DNA of 64,000 bases from Cryptomeria japonica (GCF_030272615.1 NC_081405.1:159856317-159920316); one strand, 5' to 3'. Positions 1-13,581 are shown, counted from the stretch's first letter. Program-made: numbers and translations. The notes: generated by a model from the sequence alone, not told the origin.

Positions 1-66
1 TTCTAAGTTATATGTCATTTTTAAGGAAATATTTACATGTGTACATCATGTATGTAACTTTTTTAA

Positions 67-3000
67 TCAATCCTGAAATATGATCGTAATCACTAGAAAA
101 GGAATAGGAATGTCTTCAAAGTTTTCATCCTCATTTGAATCCTCGTATGTGTCAGAAACATCTAGTGGCACCATTTTCCATTCCCTAACATATCCAAGCT
201 CTTGGTTCTTGCAATCAACATAGTTTTTGAAAATGCATTCAGAACAAAAACATGAATAATCCCTAGTGTATAATGTCCATGGACGATTATCTGTACTCAT
301 GACACAATGCAAAGATCTTGTCCTCTCCACACTCTTGCATCCATGCATTGATTTTCTATCCACATCTACAAAATGTACATGTGTACAAGAATGTACATGT
401 AGATCAAGTTGTTAAATTGAAACATTTGAACTAGGAACTAAGAATGTACATGTAGATCAAGTTGTTAAATTAAAAAAAATTAAATAAAATACTAAAAGAG
501 AACACGTACCGGTTATCTCCCAAAACACTCTATATGGAATGGGCCTGTATGTTCTTGATGATGATTCCCTAGGATAATTAGGTTGCTCAAAGTGTTTCTT
601 ACACCATTCAACAACATCATGTGCATCTTCTATATGTTCTCCTATGTACTTTATTCGATGTTTTCTTAGAGCACGTTTGATACAAGCTCTTGCACCATCA
701 TGTTCACCCTTTCCATGACCACTCTCAAAAAAACTCCAAACATGTGGTATTTTGTCATTTCGATGATATCTACATAGTGCATAAAATGGCCTTGGAGATT
801 TGAATTGTGCCACACATCCATTAGACCAAACAAAATGTTTAACTATTGTTATGCCTCTATCTTTCAAATATTCAAAAAACTTCTTAAAGCAATGTTGTAC
901 AAAAAGTGTGTCATGCTCCTTATCATCATTGATATAGAAGTGGTACTCTTTCTTAATGACACAATTTTAAAATGTACTATCAACACCATCCAAATTCATC
1001 TGTGCATGTCGATAACACACATGCACGAAAATAGTGATTTGCTTTGAAAAGTAATACTCTGATTGAATCTCTTTTTGATGTGCAAAAGAGTAATTCTCTG
1101 CGAAGTCAACTACAGATAGAATAGTTCCAAGTGGGAAAGTGTCTCTTAATCTTTTAAATTGTTCTGCTTGCCACTTGGCAAAAAAACCATGGCATATGTA
1201 TGGTTTTATCAACTTACAAAAATTTTCCATAAATGTTCCAATAGGTATTTCCTCTTCTACATAATCTAGCCTTGTAGATTCCTTTCCAAATTTTGTTTCA
1301 AATTTTTTGTACTTGTAACTCTTGCAATTTACCATCTTCCTCATGTTAGTATCTTCATCTCTCAAAGGCAATTTAGCCAAGTCCCTGCATGTTCCACAAA
1401 TTCCTCTTATGCAATTTATTTGACTGGTTGCATTATCATCTGATTTATCACATAAGATTGATGCTATGAATTGACTTGTTCGTTTAGGAGGAGCATTTTC
1501 ATAACCATCACTATCTTCTCTAATCTTTCGAAACACCTGATAGTACAAGTCAAATTCGATGTGATAACGACAACAACAAGTTTCAAAAACTTTGTTTAAC
1601 TTCACATAATATGGCATTAACCATTCAAACATGGTTTGTCCAATCTTTATATGAGGGTTTGTTTTAGTAAACAATACATACAATTCATGTTTTGTTGTGT
1701 CTATCCAATGTTTTACATGGAGATCATAACGATCAGGACCAATCCTTTGCTTGATAACATCTCTACTATTTGATGAAGGACGAGTATTATCATTCCAAAA
1801 ACTTGTCACAAAGTTCCTAACAACATCTTCAATTCTATCAGAACGAGGAGCTCTACACATAATTGCCCAATTCCCTTCTGAGGTAGTATCATCCAAAATC
1901 TTTCTCCTTTTAACATATTTAGATATTGTCCTTCTACTAAAACCAAACTCAGATGACAGTGAAGAGATTTGTCTTTTTTGAGGCAATCTTTCATTTACTA
2001 AAGATGTCAACATCACTCTTCTTGAAATGGTCTTATCTAGTTTTTGAGATTTTTTACCAATGTTCACCAAACCTTTCTTAACATTATCAACAATAGAGTT
2101 TTGTAGCTGAGAAGATTTCCTCTTTTGACTTGTTGTATCTATACCCAACAATTTCATTGGATCTATTAAGTCTTTATGAGTAAGTACAATTGATAACAAT
2201 TGAGCTTTTTCTAGTGTAGTATCAAGATTGTTGAAATGAGACATTATTTCTTTACCACTTTTATTCATTGACCTCCTTTTAGTATGTCTAGGTTCTTCAC
2301 TGAGACGTTTCAACTCATCCACATCCATTTCAAGTAAATGATCTAAATTTTTATAAGAAATATTTCTCTTCACCTGTTTAGCTAGATCCACAATATGCTC
2401 ATCCATATCAGTGGTAGGAGGTAAGGAGCCTGATCCCTCTCCTTCAAAGGTCTCCATTGGTTCAACTTGGACAATCTCCTCCCTATGTTCATCAACTATA
2501 TTGTGTTCTTCAATAGGTTCGTTTACCCGTTCTGCACATAATTTAAGAGTTTGTATAAGGTTCTTGAATTAATCAAAAATTATTCAATTAGGTTTAAGAA
2601 TAGGGGTGAATTTGGCTTAAAGCTTTACATGTTAAAATTAGCCCGTTCAATTTGGTTTATTAAATTTAATTACTTTCAGGACCTTATTGTTATAACTCTA
2701 ATTAAATTAGATATGTTTAGGTTTAAAGTTCAATTTGTTCTCAGGTTAGGATTAAAGTTCAATCTCTAATTTTGAGCACTAATTTAACACATAAAATAAA
2801 ATTTTGATAAATTAGAAATTCCAATTTTGAAAATTAAAAGTACAAATATTTTGATGCATGCATACGATAACTTAGGTGACCTCATATTAATTTGTTATGG
2901 ACCATAATGTAGGTGGACTATAATTTGTCACGTGTGTATATTTAAGACCTATTATTGCATAATAGACCTCCTAATCTGAAATGTTTTTGCACGTACGTGA

Positions 3001-3694
3001 AGTTGAATATAAATAGTTCACCTAAATTATTCAACATGTTTAATAGGTTATAAATTTATGTCACATTTAAGACCTATAATCAATGTAATAGTCCTAATAG
3101 GCCTTATTATTAAAATCAATATGACCACGTATGAAAAAACATTTCACAATTAATATACTTAACTACCCTTAAGACAGATATATTATGTGATATTAAAGGA
3201 CCTATCACATGAAATTACTTGTACATGTAGATTAAATATTCAATATATATAATTTAGAACCTAGAAATTATGACATAATAGGTCTTATTAATTTTATGAC
3301 TTAATAGGTCTTATCTATTATAAATGGACTTAATTATATAGGAGAAAAATGCAATTACACAACAAGAAAGTTGATGGAATTTGAAATTTGCAAATACACA
3401 TGTATTATCTCAAATTAATTACACTTTCCAATTAAAAAAAAATTATTTTTAATCCTATTATTTCCAATTAATTTAATTAAGATTTTTTAAATTAATTTTC
3501 ATTAAAAATATTAGATAAAAAATATTGAGTTCTAATTAATTGATACGTAATAAATATTAAATTAAATAGAAATAAAATTAAAAATACATACTTGCATCAT
3601 GATATCTTTGTCTTCTTTGTTCTCGATATCTTTCTTCCGTTTCGGGAGAATAATTCCTTGAAGTCTTATTTTGCCTTCTCTTCTTGTTCCCCAT
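67..3694 (-). pseudogene. Three-exon DDE-like DNA transposase gene with one premature stop
   Basis: Exon 1 is 3694-3592 (ATG at 3694; basic N-terminus starting MGNKKRRQNK). A phase-1 intron with a GTATGT donor and a GTGCAG acceptor covers 3591-2532. Exon 2 is 2531-510. A 144-base intron with a GTACGT donor and a TTGTAG acceptor covers 509-366. Exon 3 runs from 365 to the stop at 67-69. Both junctions keep frame. The only break seen is an in-frame TAA at 967-969 in exon 2. Visible blocks are DFAENYSFAHQKEIQ, then SNGCVAQFKS, then SGHGKGEHDGA, followed by a Cys-rich C-terminus (CFCSECIFKNYVDC). This order resembles an uncharacterised transposase-like family common in animals, in which I recall SDG rather than SNG for the middle block, so a catalytic Asp may be lost here. 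The superfamily name is not assigned. I infer a cut-and-paste transposase, now probably inactive. Element ends were not found; the left end may lie outside the window. Confidence 0.75.
2532..3591 (-). other. First intron of the transposase gene
   Basis: An AT-rich stretch of 1,060 bases with no coding signal. Its donor (GCAA|GTATGT) and acceptor (GTGCAG|AACG) join exons in phase 1 and restore an open frame, giving ...YHDAKRVNEPIEE.... This supports splicing over pseudogene decay as the reason for the gap. Confidence 0.7.
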
Positions 3695-4849
3695 GCTTTT
3701 ACAAAAAACCTTCCCTCAAAATAATTTTCAAATGTCTTCTCTCATCCAAAAATGCAAATTATTTTAATCATTTGTGTGATAAAAAATGAAAAAAATTATG
3801 GACATTTATATGACTCCACAAATGAAAAAAAAAAATGCGTCGGCCAGAGTTCGAACGAAACCCGACAGTTAAAAATGGTTGGGTTCGCTCGAACATGACC
3901 GTTACAAAAATGCGTGTGCCAATATCGAGCCCATTGGTTTGAACAGATGGGGGTTTGCTCAAACCCCTTAAGGTTCGAGCGAACCCAATTCGCTCAAACT
4001 ACTGTTCATTCGAACCCTCAAATTAAAGGTTTCTCCCAAAAAATTTCAGAGTTCTGAAGAATTAATGACTTCGGAGCTCTGGTTCAAAGCATGAATGAAA
4101 TAATCTTACTAACCCAAAAATATTAGATGGTAGTACTCGGAGCAAGCTTTCCAACGAGTATAACTTTGTTATATTTTGAATTTATTATGTTCTTGTTTTT
4201 TTAATTTTATGGAAAATTGGTTTTTCACCGAACATGAACTTCTCTGTTCAACACATTGGGAAAAATAAGAAACTAATTCAAAAAAATTTTGAAAAATATC
4301 TATGCCCCTGGTATTGATGTCTCCTTTCTAGCAAAAAAAAAAAATGAATTTTGATTTATATAGAACAAGTTATGTGTTCAAACGTAAACCTATGTTTGAA
4401 TTATGACTAGTCGGATTTCAAAACTTTATAAAATGAAAAATATTGAACATATCACTATAAAACCAAATGCAAGCCCTGGATATTGATGTTACAAACCAAA
4501 ATTCGAAATAATTGAGTCTTTATCAATTATAGAAAAAAAAGTTATGCATTTCGGGGGGCATATCACTCTTTAAAAATGTAGTTTGTTGTAAAAAACTACT
4601 TTTCGAGGGAGATGGAAAAAAAAAATTAAAATCCTTCAAAAAAATTTGAAAAAAATGTATATAGAATCTACAAACAAAATGCTAGAAATCACTAATTTAC
4701 ATCATCTTCAAATTTTTAATAGTTTAAAAGTTATAGTTCTCGAAAGTTTAAGATTATTTTTAAAATGTACATCTCGGTGTCAAAAGTGGCAAAAAAGTGG
4801 GAACCATTATTGTGAGTTCACCCCAAAGTGTTGGCAGAAATTAGTTGAG
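3695..4849. other. AT-rich non-coding flank upstream of the transposase gene
   Basis: Apart from the inverted-motif cluster there is no coding signal. A degenerate direct repeat (ccctggtattgatgt near 4306, ccctggatattgatgt near 4474) is visible. The segment may hold the promoter and terminal part of the DNA transposon, but no terminal inverted repeat was recognised. Confidence 0.4.
3849..4018. repeat. Cluster of TTCGAGCGAAC-like motifs with a 16-bp inverted repeat
   Basis: Six related motifs occur in 170 bases, about 155-325 bases upstream of the transposase start codon: near 3849, 3881, 3951, 3972, 3989 and 4007. Two of them, 3879-3894 (TTGGGTTCGCTCGAAC) and 3973-3988, are perfect reverse complements. 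Such clustering could be transposase-binding subterminal repeats. That is an inference from position and symmetry only. Confidence 0.5.
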
Positions 4850-5640
4850 TGTGTGGTTGCCTAACCAGAGAATGGATCTGTAGTTTGTGTAAAAGCTGAT
4901 TGAAGCTTAAAAAGGATCTGATCAAGCAAATGTAGTGCTATTCAGATAGATCAAGAAACCTGTTGTTTTCTAACAATTACAGCAGAACTAAAATCCCCTA
5001 ACCGGGTAAGCTCTAACAAGCTTGGTTACTTGTTAAATCCTCTAACAAGGTGGTCCATTAGCTTGGATTCTCAAATCCTACTCCTAACAGGGTATTTTCT
5101 TTTCATCAAGGCATTTTGTAAATCCCTTAACCGGGTGATTCCTAACAGGATCAGTTCTTAATAGGACTTATTGTAAATTCTTTAACAGGCTTATCTCCTA
5201 ACAGAGCAAACTTCAGAAGAGTTCAGATAGCTATCTTGTGAGTCTCATCTCACTGTGGTTTTTACCTATTTGGGTTTTTCATGTATAAATATTTGTGTCA
5301 TGTGGTGAATATTTTTGTGGTTATGATCTTATTTGTTGATTTCATTGACTACTTAACTATTCTGATAAGGCATGATAACTGGAAGCATTGAGAGATGAAC
5401 TGTGTTGATATATGATTAAGCATTTTGATGTTACAAGATTGAAGTTGTTTACTATTAAGTTTTTATCACAGTTAACCGGTTGATGTTGAGTACTCTTATG
5501 AGTATTGATCTTGATAGTGAAATTTTACTTTGTGAGTTTGAGTTTGAGATTGGGAAGTTTGTATCAGTTTTTCAGTTTACTGATTCACCACCCCCCCTCT
5601 CAATAATCTACCGGATACTTATTCTTTCATCATATCATCA
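4850..5640 (+). mobile_element. Truncated copia-type LTR
   Basis: This stretch shares the diagnostic 3' half of the copia LTRs elsewhere in the window: repeated phrases such as CCTTAACCGGGT, CCTAACAGGAT and CTCTAACAAGGTGG, then a block like TCACTGTGGTTTTT, then a C-run (ACCACCCCCCCTCTC) and an end in TCATCA at about 5640. No primer site follows and the 5' half is missing or unrecognisable, so it is a truncated or solo LTR. Both boundaries are approximate. Confidence 0.65.
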
Positions 5641-6441
5641 ACAATATGCATCTGTGAGATCCTCCTCTAGTTTTTATAGATGGAATCTTGCATCCATAAA
5701 GCTCCTCCTATAATTTGTATAGTTATAATCTTGCATCTATAAAGTTATCAGCAATGTGATGGTGGTGTAGCTCAAACAGTTGAATTTCAACGATATTTTA
5801 TTCTTCACCGTGGTCCATGATAGTTTCATAATAGTTTTAGTGTATATGGTTCAATAAGTTATCCTTTTCTATTTTAGGTTTCATATTGGGAATATTTCAT
5901 TTCCATGCTTATAAAACAAACATATGTCAAATGAGAAGATGGTAGTTGTAAACAGCCTGAAGCTTGTTGTATTTCTTACTCTATAAAAGGAATTTCAAAG
6001 TTGTAATTAAGAGAGTTTTCTTAGAGGGAATCTTGGTCTCTTTGGAAAACGGTAGAGTAGTAGTATCTAAGTTAGAATGTGGGGCCTTTTACAATGAATA
6101 ATGTAAATATTTCTTCAGCAATATTAATTAGTTTATGATATGTCATGACAATTACCATAGATATTGTCTCCATAATGTACTTCTTGATATCACATGAATA
6201 ATAATATCAAGGACTTTTTTATTTGTTTTTGCAAATCTCTTGTGAAAGTGTAATTATGTTTGTGGGATCTTTTCAAGGAAGATATTAAATTTATACACAT
6301 TTATTGCAGTGGGTTTATGAACTTGTATCAAAACTTAGAAAAATAAAAAACAAAAGATACATATACTATTAATATATATTGCACAAGGCAACTTATGGTA
6401 AGTGTGCATTTTAATGAGACATTTATGATGAAGCTGATCGA
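5641..6441. other. Non-coding segment
   Basis: AT-rich with no recognisable gene. A short degenerate repeat built on 'atcttgcatcYataaag' occurs near 5687 and 5730. Confidence 0.4.
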
Positions 6442-7284
6442 ATGCCTTTAAATTGGACATTAGGGTATTACTGTATTTCTACATTACATGTTCAAGTTGG
6501 AAACATTGAGGTGAGAGTGATGGACACGCCGATTATTGTTAGTGCAATGAAACCACAAGCAACGTTTGTAGGTGAAGTCACCGATAAACAGTTAGGCGGG
6601 GTCTTGGTGAATGATCACTTACACATAATGCATATAGTCAAGACAGTGTTAGGTTTGGAGTTTCCAATGGTGTGTCACAAGCATAGGGTCAATTCGGACA
6701 TTTTGACCTTTTTTCTTGTCATGGTGTTATATATGAGGGTTTCCAAGGAGTGGGCGAAAAAACTCACCAAGATGGTGTTCAAGCATGCATATTTGCATGA
6801 CATTGATGTGGTGATCAACAATGTGGATGACAACCTCCTCATTCCCTTCCCGCAAAACTATTACATTAGAAGGGGTGAGGTGTGTAAATTTATGATTGTG
6901 CAAATGCAAAATGTGGAGTTGCTACAGGCTCGGAGGAGTGATATACTATGTAGTATCAATTTCTTCTTTTATGTAGCCAAGATCAAGGAACCTAAGGAGG
7001 ACGATTAGCATTGGGACTACCTGACCACTAGAGGGTTCCTAGATGAAGATGAATATGATGAGGCAGATACAACTCAGATTGTAGGAGCGTTGGAGTTGGG
7101 GAGAAAAGAAGAATGGATTGCGGATGACAAACACAATGTGGAGGAAATTGCAGAAAGAGAAGCTCATGCTCACTACGGACAGGATTGCATTCTCATCTTA
7201 CAAGCCAAGAAAGTCAAGTAGGACATAATGAAAGAGGAACATGAAACTATGGAGGTATCAAGGCGAGCTCACAATGTCTCCTAG
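6442..7284 (+). pseudogene. Unrecognised ORF with two internal TAG codons
   Basis: One reading frame runs from the ATG at 6442 to a TAG at 7282, broken only by in-frame TAG at 7006-7008 and 7219-7221, about 280 codons in all. I do not recognise the protein. The C-terminal third is acidic (near 7040: DEDEYDEADTTQ) and ends in a short charged helix-like stretch. The pattern of nonsense without frameshift matches the decayed element proteins in this window, so a transposable-element origin is likely, but no RT, integrase or transposase motif is visible. A decayed host gene is the alternative. Confidence 0.4.
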
Positions 7285-8379
7285 TCTTGAAGTATGGTGT
7301 AACTCCTTTGTTCTGTTTTGAATTTTATATTGTGGGTTATGGGGTTGTTAAGTTTTTTTTTTAAGTACTTGTGCCATATTTTTTGTCACTACTAGACATA
7401 CAATGTAGTGTGATCATTGGAAAAACTATAGGGAATATATTTTTTACTATAAGCCAAATACTGCTATATATCTTTATTTTTAATATTATCTTATTATAAT
7501 GGGTGTTGGCCCTACCTAGCTATAAGCTTATCAAAAAAATAAGTTCAAATGATTTATATAAATATTATTGATGAAGTGATATGTCATATGAGATTTTATT
7601 TTATCTGAAGTGAAGTGTGATATGTGATAGATGCAAGCTCTTTCATGATAATATCATTTCTAGAAGTTTTTGATGCCAAGACAGTTTTAGGTGTATCTTA
7701 TATAAGACATATTTAATTCAACTATGTATTTGCCAAATCTATTTTATGTTGAATAATAAGTTAATACTTTGAAGAAATATAACATAAATTAAATTAAAAT
7801 ACTATTTATTCATGCAAATATAACAACTATGTAATATTAAAATTGATATAAAATTTTATACTAAATATTAGAAAAAAAATTGCTTGGTAATGGGTATATT
7901 TTATTAATAAAAGATCTATAGATACATAGCCGATACAAAATTGTGCAGAATATTTGAACCATTCAGACACACACACAACATATCACCCATCACCAAGTAC
8001 TAACTACCACCATTAAACCTGACCAAGTACCAAAAATCATTTAGCATTATTTATAAGGGCTAACCCAATCACATGTCAGAGACAATACACCATTACGGAA
8101 TTTCACCCCCAAATCCTATGAACAAATATCAGACACCAACTATTACCCGAAGACACATGCAAAATGGGCCAAAGCATAAATAAACAATGATCAAACCCCA
8201 TCCCAGCATTCTCAGTCATGCAAAACTATAATGGCAATTAAATGCCAATTTATACACCTCCGCCTAAGTCATCATCTTGATCCAATAGACCACAAAAATC
8301 CATTATGCTTGAAGTCTTGCAGTCCTTTGATATATTGTTGGTAGTCTCTATCATCTATTTCTCTTCTAGCCACCTCAAT
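7285..8379. other. AT-rich non-coding segment
   Basis: No gene recognised. It contains a short CA-rich run near 7970 and probably the 3' end of the minus-strand accessory gene that follows. Confidence 0.35.
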
Positions 8380-11300
8380 TTTTTTCATCCCACTATCAAC
8401 CTTGACAATGCATCCATATGTGATTCCAGCTTCTTCAATATATGTATCTCATCTACAAAACTTTCTATCAATATTGGATCCAATATTGTCTCAATGTCTT
8501 TCTTCCACACAAACTTAGAGCTTAACACTTTCCTTCCTTCCAATTTGCTCCTCTCTTTACCAAACAAGACTGCTATGTGGCATGTAACCAAACACTGGAA
8601 GCTTCTAAGCTTAGTCCTTGTCCTTTGTGTATACATCATGTGGATAATTAAGACTTGTTTCATTACCTCAAACCTTGATTTGAACTATACCAAACCATCA
8701 TGTAAATAGGCAACAAATGGCTTGGTCAAAACAACTTCCAATATTGCAATTAAATTGCTCATATGAGTTAAAGAGAAAGCAAGAAACTTCTTCCATTTAA
8801 AATGCTCTTTAAGAAATTCCAATAGCTCTTTGTGCTCATCCCAGGCCGTAACTACATGATCTAGGATTGTGCTAAACTTTTACTCAAGCAAGGATTGAGT
8901 TGTCTCTGTAATTGTTTTCTTCTCCATCCTCAAGGCATCTTCTTTTAACATATCAATATCATTATTCATCCTTGTCATATCTATTCTAGCCTAAGCTAGG
9001 TCTCTTCTTAATGTCATTCCTTCTTTAGAGGAATATTCAATCATCTCAAGAGTTTTGTATGTTGGGCCTTATTATAATTGTTCTTCTAATGATTTTACCT
9101 TGTCCCTTAAAATATGAACCTCCTCATCTACCTTCATTGCCACCTTATCAACAAACTTTGTCACTTGCATGGTCATACCTATGGCCTCTATGGTAATAGT
9201 ACCTACCACTCTCTTGACAAGCAGACTCCCAAATACCTAATCCATCTCATGGCTTAGAGTTGTCCTTCTTGTAATCGGGTGCAAATACCAGATGACCGAT
9301 TGATCTAGGTGATCATCAAAAATTGCTCCAAAGAGAACCTTATTTCTATGTTCAGGATCGATTGTGTCTAATTTAATGTCATGCTTCCTTCTTAAGGCAT
9401 CAAAAGCCACTGCAGATGATATATCCCAACCTTCTAAGAGAAGTACTCCACTCTTCTTTACAGTTTGCCTTCCCATTTCAGGAGTCATAATAGCCAATTG
9501 CTCCTTGGCTGCCCTTCGAAGCTCATTCTTCATTCTAAGTCTCTCATCCTCTCTCAAGTTGTCAAGCTTGACACCTTTTCTTCTCTCCATCTAATCTACC
9601 AAATTTCTTATTACAAATTTCCATAATTCCTTTATATTTATAAACTCATCGTCATCCATAAACTTCTCACATGCATTCAACCTTATGTCCTCATTGAGGT
9701 CACCTCCAAGCTTAAAATCATCAAGGGCCCACTCCTACGAAGGGCCCTGACTTGTGACACCAAATCTTGTGTAAAATCTATGTGGAGTCAAGGATGCCAC
9801 TCCCTAAAATTAAATCCCTCATTGGACTAAAGTGGAAAGTCTCTTCTGGGAGAAAATGTATGCAAAGGAGTCACAACTCTAGGACTCTTTGATCTGATAT
9901 GGTTTCCTACTTGAAGAGGAAGATGCAACCATTGGTTTCTTCTTTACAGCTTCTGTAAGTATCCTCTAAGATGGTTGGGGCTCTTGGGAGACTAGTACTG
10001 AAACTTGAGCAGGAATGGAATAAAATGGGGACTCATAATAGCCTAGTGGGGAATATGGTGGAGGGAAAGCATGACCAATAGGAGATCCAACAGATTGAGG
10101 AGAAATAGCCCTTTCTTCCTCTACCTCTTCAACTTGTGGCTCAACCACCAATCTAGGCCTCTCATGAGGCAAAGGAATTTTGTCCATATTTAGATAGGCA
10201 GCAAAAATTGCTCTCATTCTTCTTCTAGAATCTTTAGCACCTACCATGATGGATCATATGAGTTATCCTCTTTGTTGTTCTTATGTTCCTCATATTCTAT
10301 CTTGTACCACCTTTCTTTTCTCTTCAAGACATCATTATAATCTTCAACATTTCTACTAAGATCTTCTAAATCTTCATCATCCCATTGATGATGTTGAGGC
10401 TTTGCCTTCCCAAGGCCTTGAATAAACCACTCAAAATCATAGTACCTATACTTAGCCTGGGGAAGGTTATACTTATTTAGCATAGAGTCTATAATGTCAT
10501 ATGCTTTCTTATTTATAAAGTGATAAATCAATACCACAACTTGTGATGAGAGAAATGAACCTTTCTTATGAGCCCCTCTAACTAGGGACTTCTCTACTTC
10601 TGCTAGTTGATGTATTATTTCCAAGAAAACAACTCTATCTTGGACAGTAATAGGAAAAAGCCTAGGGGTGATTGGGGTACCAACAACCCTAATAATAGTA
10701 TGGTCCTTAAAGTAGAACCATGACCCCCAATTATGAGAGATTCCCAATTCAGGTACAAGATCCCCAAGTCTTAAAAACTTCCTTACTTCTTTGGTTAATC
10801 CCCATCTTACCTCCCCTTGAAGAATACTTAGTAACTTTATAACAAAATGGTTCTCAAAAGAAAGATAACTAGACTCATTCATGGGCATATCCCAAACATA
10901 AGTCCACGCTTGGACTAGAAGTAATTCACCATTTACAATAGAAGTGACATGTAGGTCAGGATGCCAGACCTTAAGACCCTTGTACAAGAAAATATGCATC
11001 ATTAAAGAGTAGTACCTAAAGTTCACTGACTTTTCCCTCTTTAATTCACAGAGCACATTGTGAAGACCTTCAGCCACCAAAGTAGCATAATCAAAATGTT
11101 TGTTGATATCTCTATTCTGGATGCCCACATATAGCACCAACATCTAATTTTGAATTGTGCTCTTGGCATTTGTAGCATATACTTGACACAGAGCATAGTA
11201 TGTGTCTCTGAAGTATCCAAAAAAATAAATTAGTATTATTGGGGGAAACCTCCTTTGAATTTAATTGCCTCTGATCTCTTCTCAGACCTTGAGGCCTCAT

Positions 11301-11786
11301 AGATTTCAGCTTCTCTCTATACAACCCTTCATTGTTCTTGTATTCTCTTGCCAATTTCTTTGGGTCGATCATCCAATCCAACTTAGGATTTAACATGAAC
11401 ACTTAATCAATTACCTCTTTTGCGATAGTTGTTAATCTACCACCTTCCTTGGCTAAAACCTCCTTGGTCTTTGGCATATAATTGTTGGAAATGGCAGCAA
11501 CCAATTCAATATTTACATAAACATTTGGGACTACAAGCCTTGCAAGATTACAAATCCAGACGTTAGACACAAGTATGTGTTCCTTCTTCTTGTTGTATCT
11601 TCTCCTCCAAAGGCTAAAACCTCGTGGTGGGGATTAGAGCATCCTACATCTCAAAGAATGATAAATTATGAACTCATCGAGCCTAGCTCCTAGCCTAGAC
11701 CTCTTTCGTGTTTCTGTGGATCCAAGAAGTTGTGCAATTATCTCCTCTGAGAAATTCCTCTTGCCCAAGCTATAAGACTTGACCAT
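8380..11786 (-). pseudogene. Decayed retroelement accessory protein, copy A
   Basis: The likely start is the ATG at 11786 (MVKSYSLGKRNFSEEI). Coding potential continues leftward through stops near 11640 and 11404 and a frameshift near 11130. The domain order is a conserved N-terminal globular part (about 11786-10300), an acidic and charged patch, a Pro-rich segment (10247-9966), a basic helical segment starting at 9590, and coiled-coil-like helices down to about 8385. The diagnostic block at about 10695-10590 contains GTPITPRLFPITVQDRV followed by LE and a Gln. The same block occurs in the plus-strand gene at 15.4 kb and in the gypsy accessory gene at 37.4 kb. Extra ORFs between integrase and the 3' LTR are known from Tat-lineage gypsy elements, so this is probably the isolated remnant of such an ORF. 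No biochemical function can be assigned. Confidence 0.6.
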
Positions 11787-12160
11787 TACTAGAAACAGGT
11801 AATATGTAGGGATTCAAAATAAAAAACAATTCTCTCTGCAACTCTAGATGATCAATTAGGCTCATGAAATTGAAAGGCACATAGAGAAAGTAATGATTAA
11901 TTTAACAAATGCAACTATAGCCCGCCCAGAAAACCCTATAGCATAAACCTTTACAATGGTAAATTCGAATTGCAAAAAACATACAAAGCATTTTAGAGCA
12001 TGGTAAACATAAAACAGAACTGGAGTAAAGCTAATATAAAAAAAAATTATAGGAAATTGGATGTATTTACTGTAGGAACGAATACTAGTTTAATGGCAGG
12101 GACTAGTCATTGAATTAAATATTGGTCCCAACATTATTTGTTAGGCGGTGGTGAATGAGA
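11787..12160. other. Non-coding segment
   Basis: Upstream flank of accessory copy A. No gene or repeat was recognised. Confidence 0.35.
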
Positions 12161-13525
12161 AACAAGTGCATAGATGTCTTTATAATTATTTATTTCCCAC
12201 CATTTATAAAACCCTTTGGCACTACAAAGTTAGCTTCATTGAGCACTTCCTGCTAACTGTGCAATCGTGCGAAGATCATGTCCATCGATCTTAAAGAAGA
12301 CATCTGCACATTAACATAATTAGGAGACGAGCATGTTGGACCCACGTCATCGCCATGTTATGTGGCTTTCCACACATCATTCATTTAGTGGTCCAAGTGT
12401 AAGTCATCACTGTTGGTAGGGTTCATGCACCATGTATGTGGGCAGAGTTACAAAGTTAGTTCTAGCGAGCAACTTTGATTAATCATGAAACTACGCAATG
12501 ATTTGGGTCATTGGATAAACAAGAGGTGATAGCACAATACTATGACTTACGGGGTGGACAAACTGGTCCCACCCTTTTTGATGTGTCGTTTGACTTTCAG
12601 CATGCATAATCTTATTGGTCGGCATGGATGTCTTTATTTTTTTTATTTCCCATTATTTATAAAAAACTTTGGCATTATAGAGTTATCTTCATTGAGAACT
12701 GTTGACTAACTACGCAATCTCACAAAGATCCTATCCATTAATCTTACAGAAGATAGACGCACATTAACACACTTAGGAGATGAGCATTTTGGACCCACGT
12801 CCTCACCATGTTACACGGTTTTCCACATGTCATTCATTTAGTGGTCCAAGTGTAAGTCATCACTATTGGTAGGGCCTGTGTGCTATGTGTGTGGGCAAAT
12901 TTGTGGAGTTCTGGTGAGCAACTTTGATTAATCATGCAACTGTGCAATGATTTGGGCCATCGGATTAAACAAGAGGTGACCGCTCAATACTGTGGATTAT
13001 GAGGTGGATAGATTGGGCCCACCCTTTCCCATGTGTCCTTTGACCTCCAGTATGCATAATCTTATTGGTCCATGTGGATTTCTTTATTATTTTTTATTTG
13101 CCACCATTTATAAAAACCTTTAGCATTGTGGATTCATCAAGCACTTTCAGCTAACTGTGCAATCGCATGAAGATCTTGGCCATTGATCTTATAGAAGATA
13201 GCCGCACATTATTACACTTAGGAGACAAGCATGTTGGACCCATGTCCTCACAATTTTATGTGGCTTTCCATATGTCATTCATTTAGTGGTCCATGTGTAT
13301 GTCATCATTGTTGGTAGGGCTCATGTGCCATGTGTGCAAGCGGATTTGCGGAGTTAGTTTTGGCACGCAGCTTTTATTAATCATGCAACTGCACAATGAT
13401 TCAATTCATCTGATTAACAGGAGGTGACCGCTCACATCTCAATATCATGGCTAACGAGGTGAATAAATTGGGCCCACCCTTTCTGATGTGTCCTTTGACT
13501 TCCAACATGCAAAAGCTTATTGATC
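12161..13525. repeat. Tandem array, three ~452-bp units
   Basis: The landmark 'atgtctttat...ttatttccCaccatttataaaa' recurs at about 12174, 12628 and 13078, spacings of 454 and 450 bases. Each unit also carries in the same order a Cys-free AT segment, 'tgttggacccacgtc', 'cattcatttagtggtcca', 'gcaactttgattaatcatg' and 'gggcccaccctttc'-like blocks. The units have diverged visibly. No ORF spans them. This looks like a small satellite or a locally duplicated element fragment. Confidence 0.8.
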
Positions 13526-13581
13526 CACTTAAGAAGAGTCAAACATCAGCAGGGCCCATGTGTCATGTGTGTGGGCCCATT

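Noticed and set aside
12161..13525. Possible CRISPR-like or regularly interspaced array
   Set aside because: Units are ~450 bp, contiguous and degenerate, in a plant-type sequence; no short repeat-spacer pattern exists.
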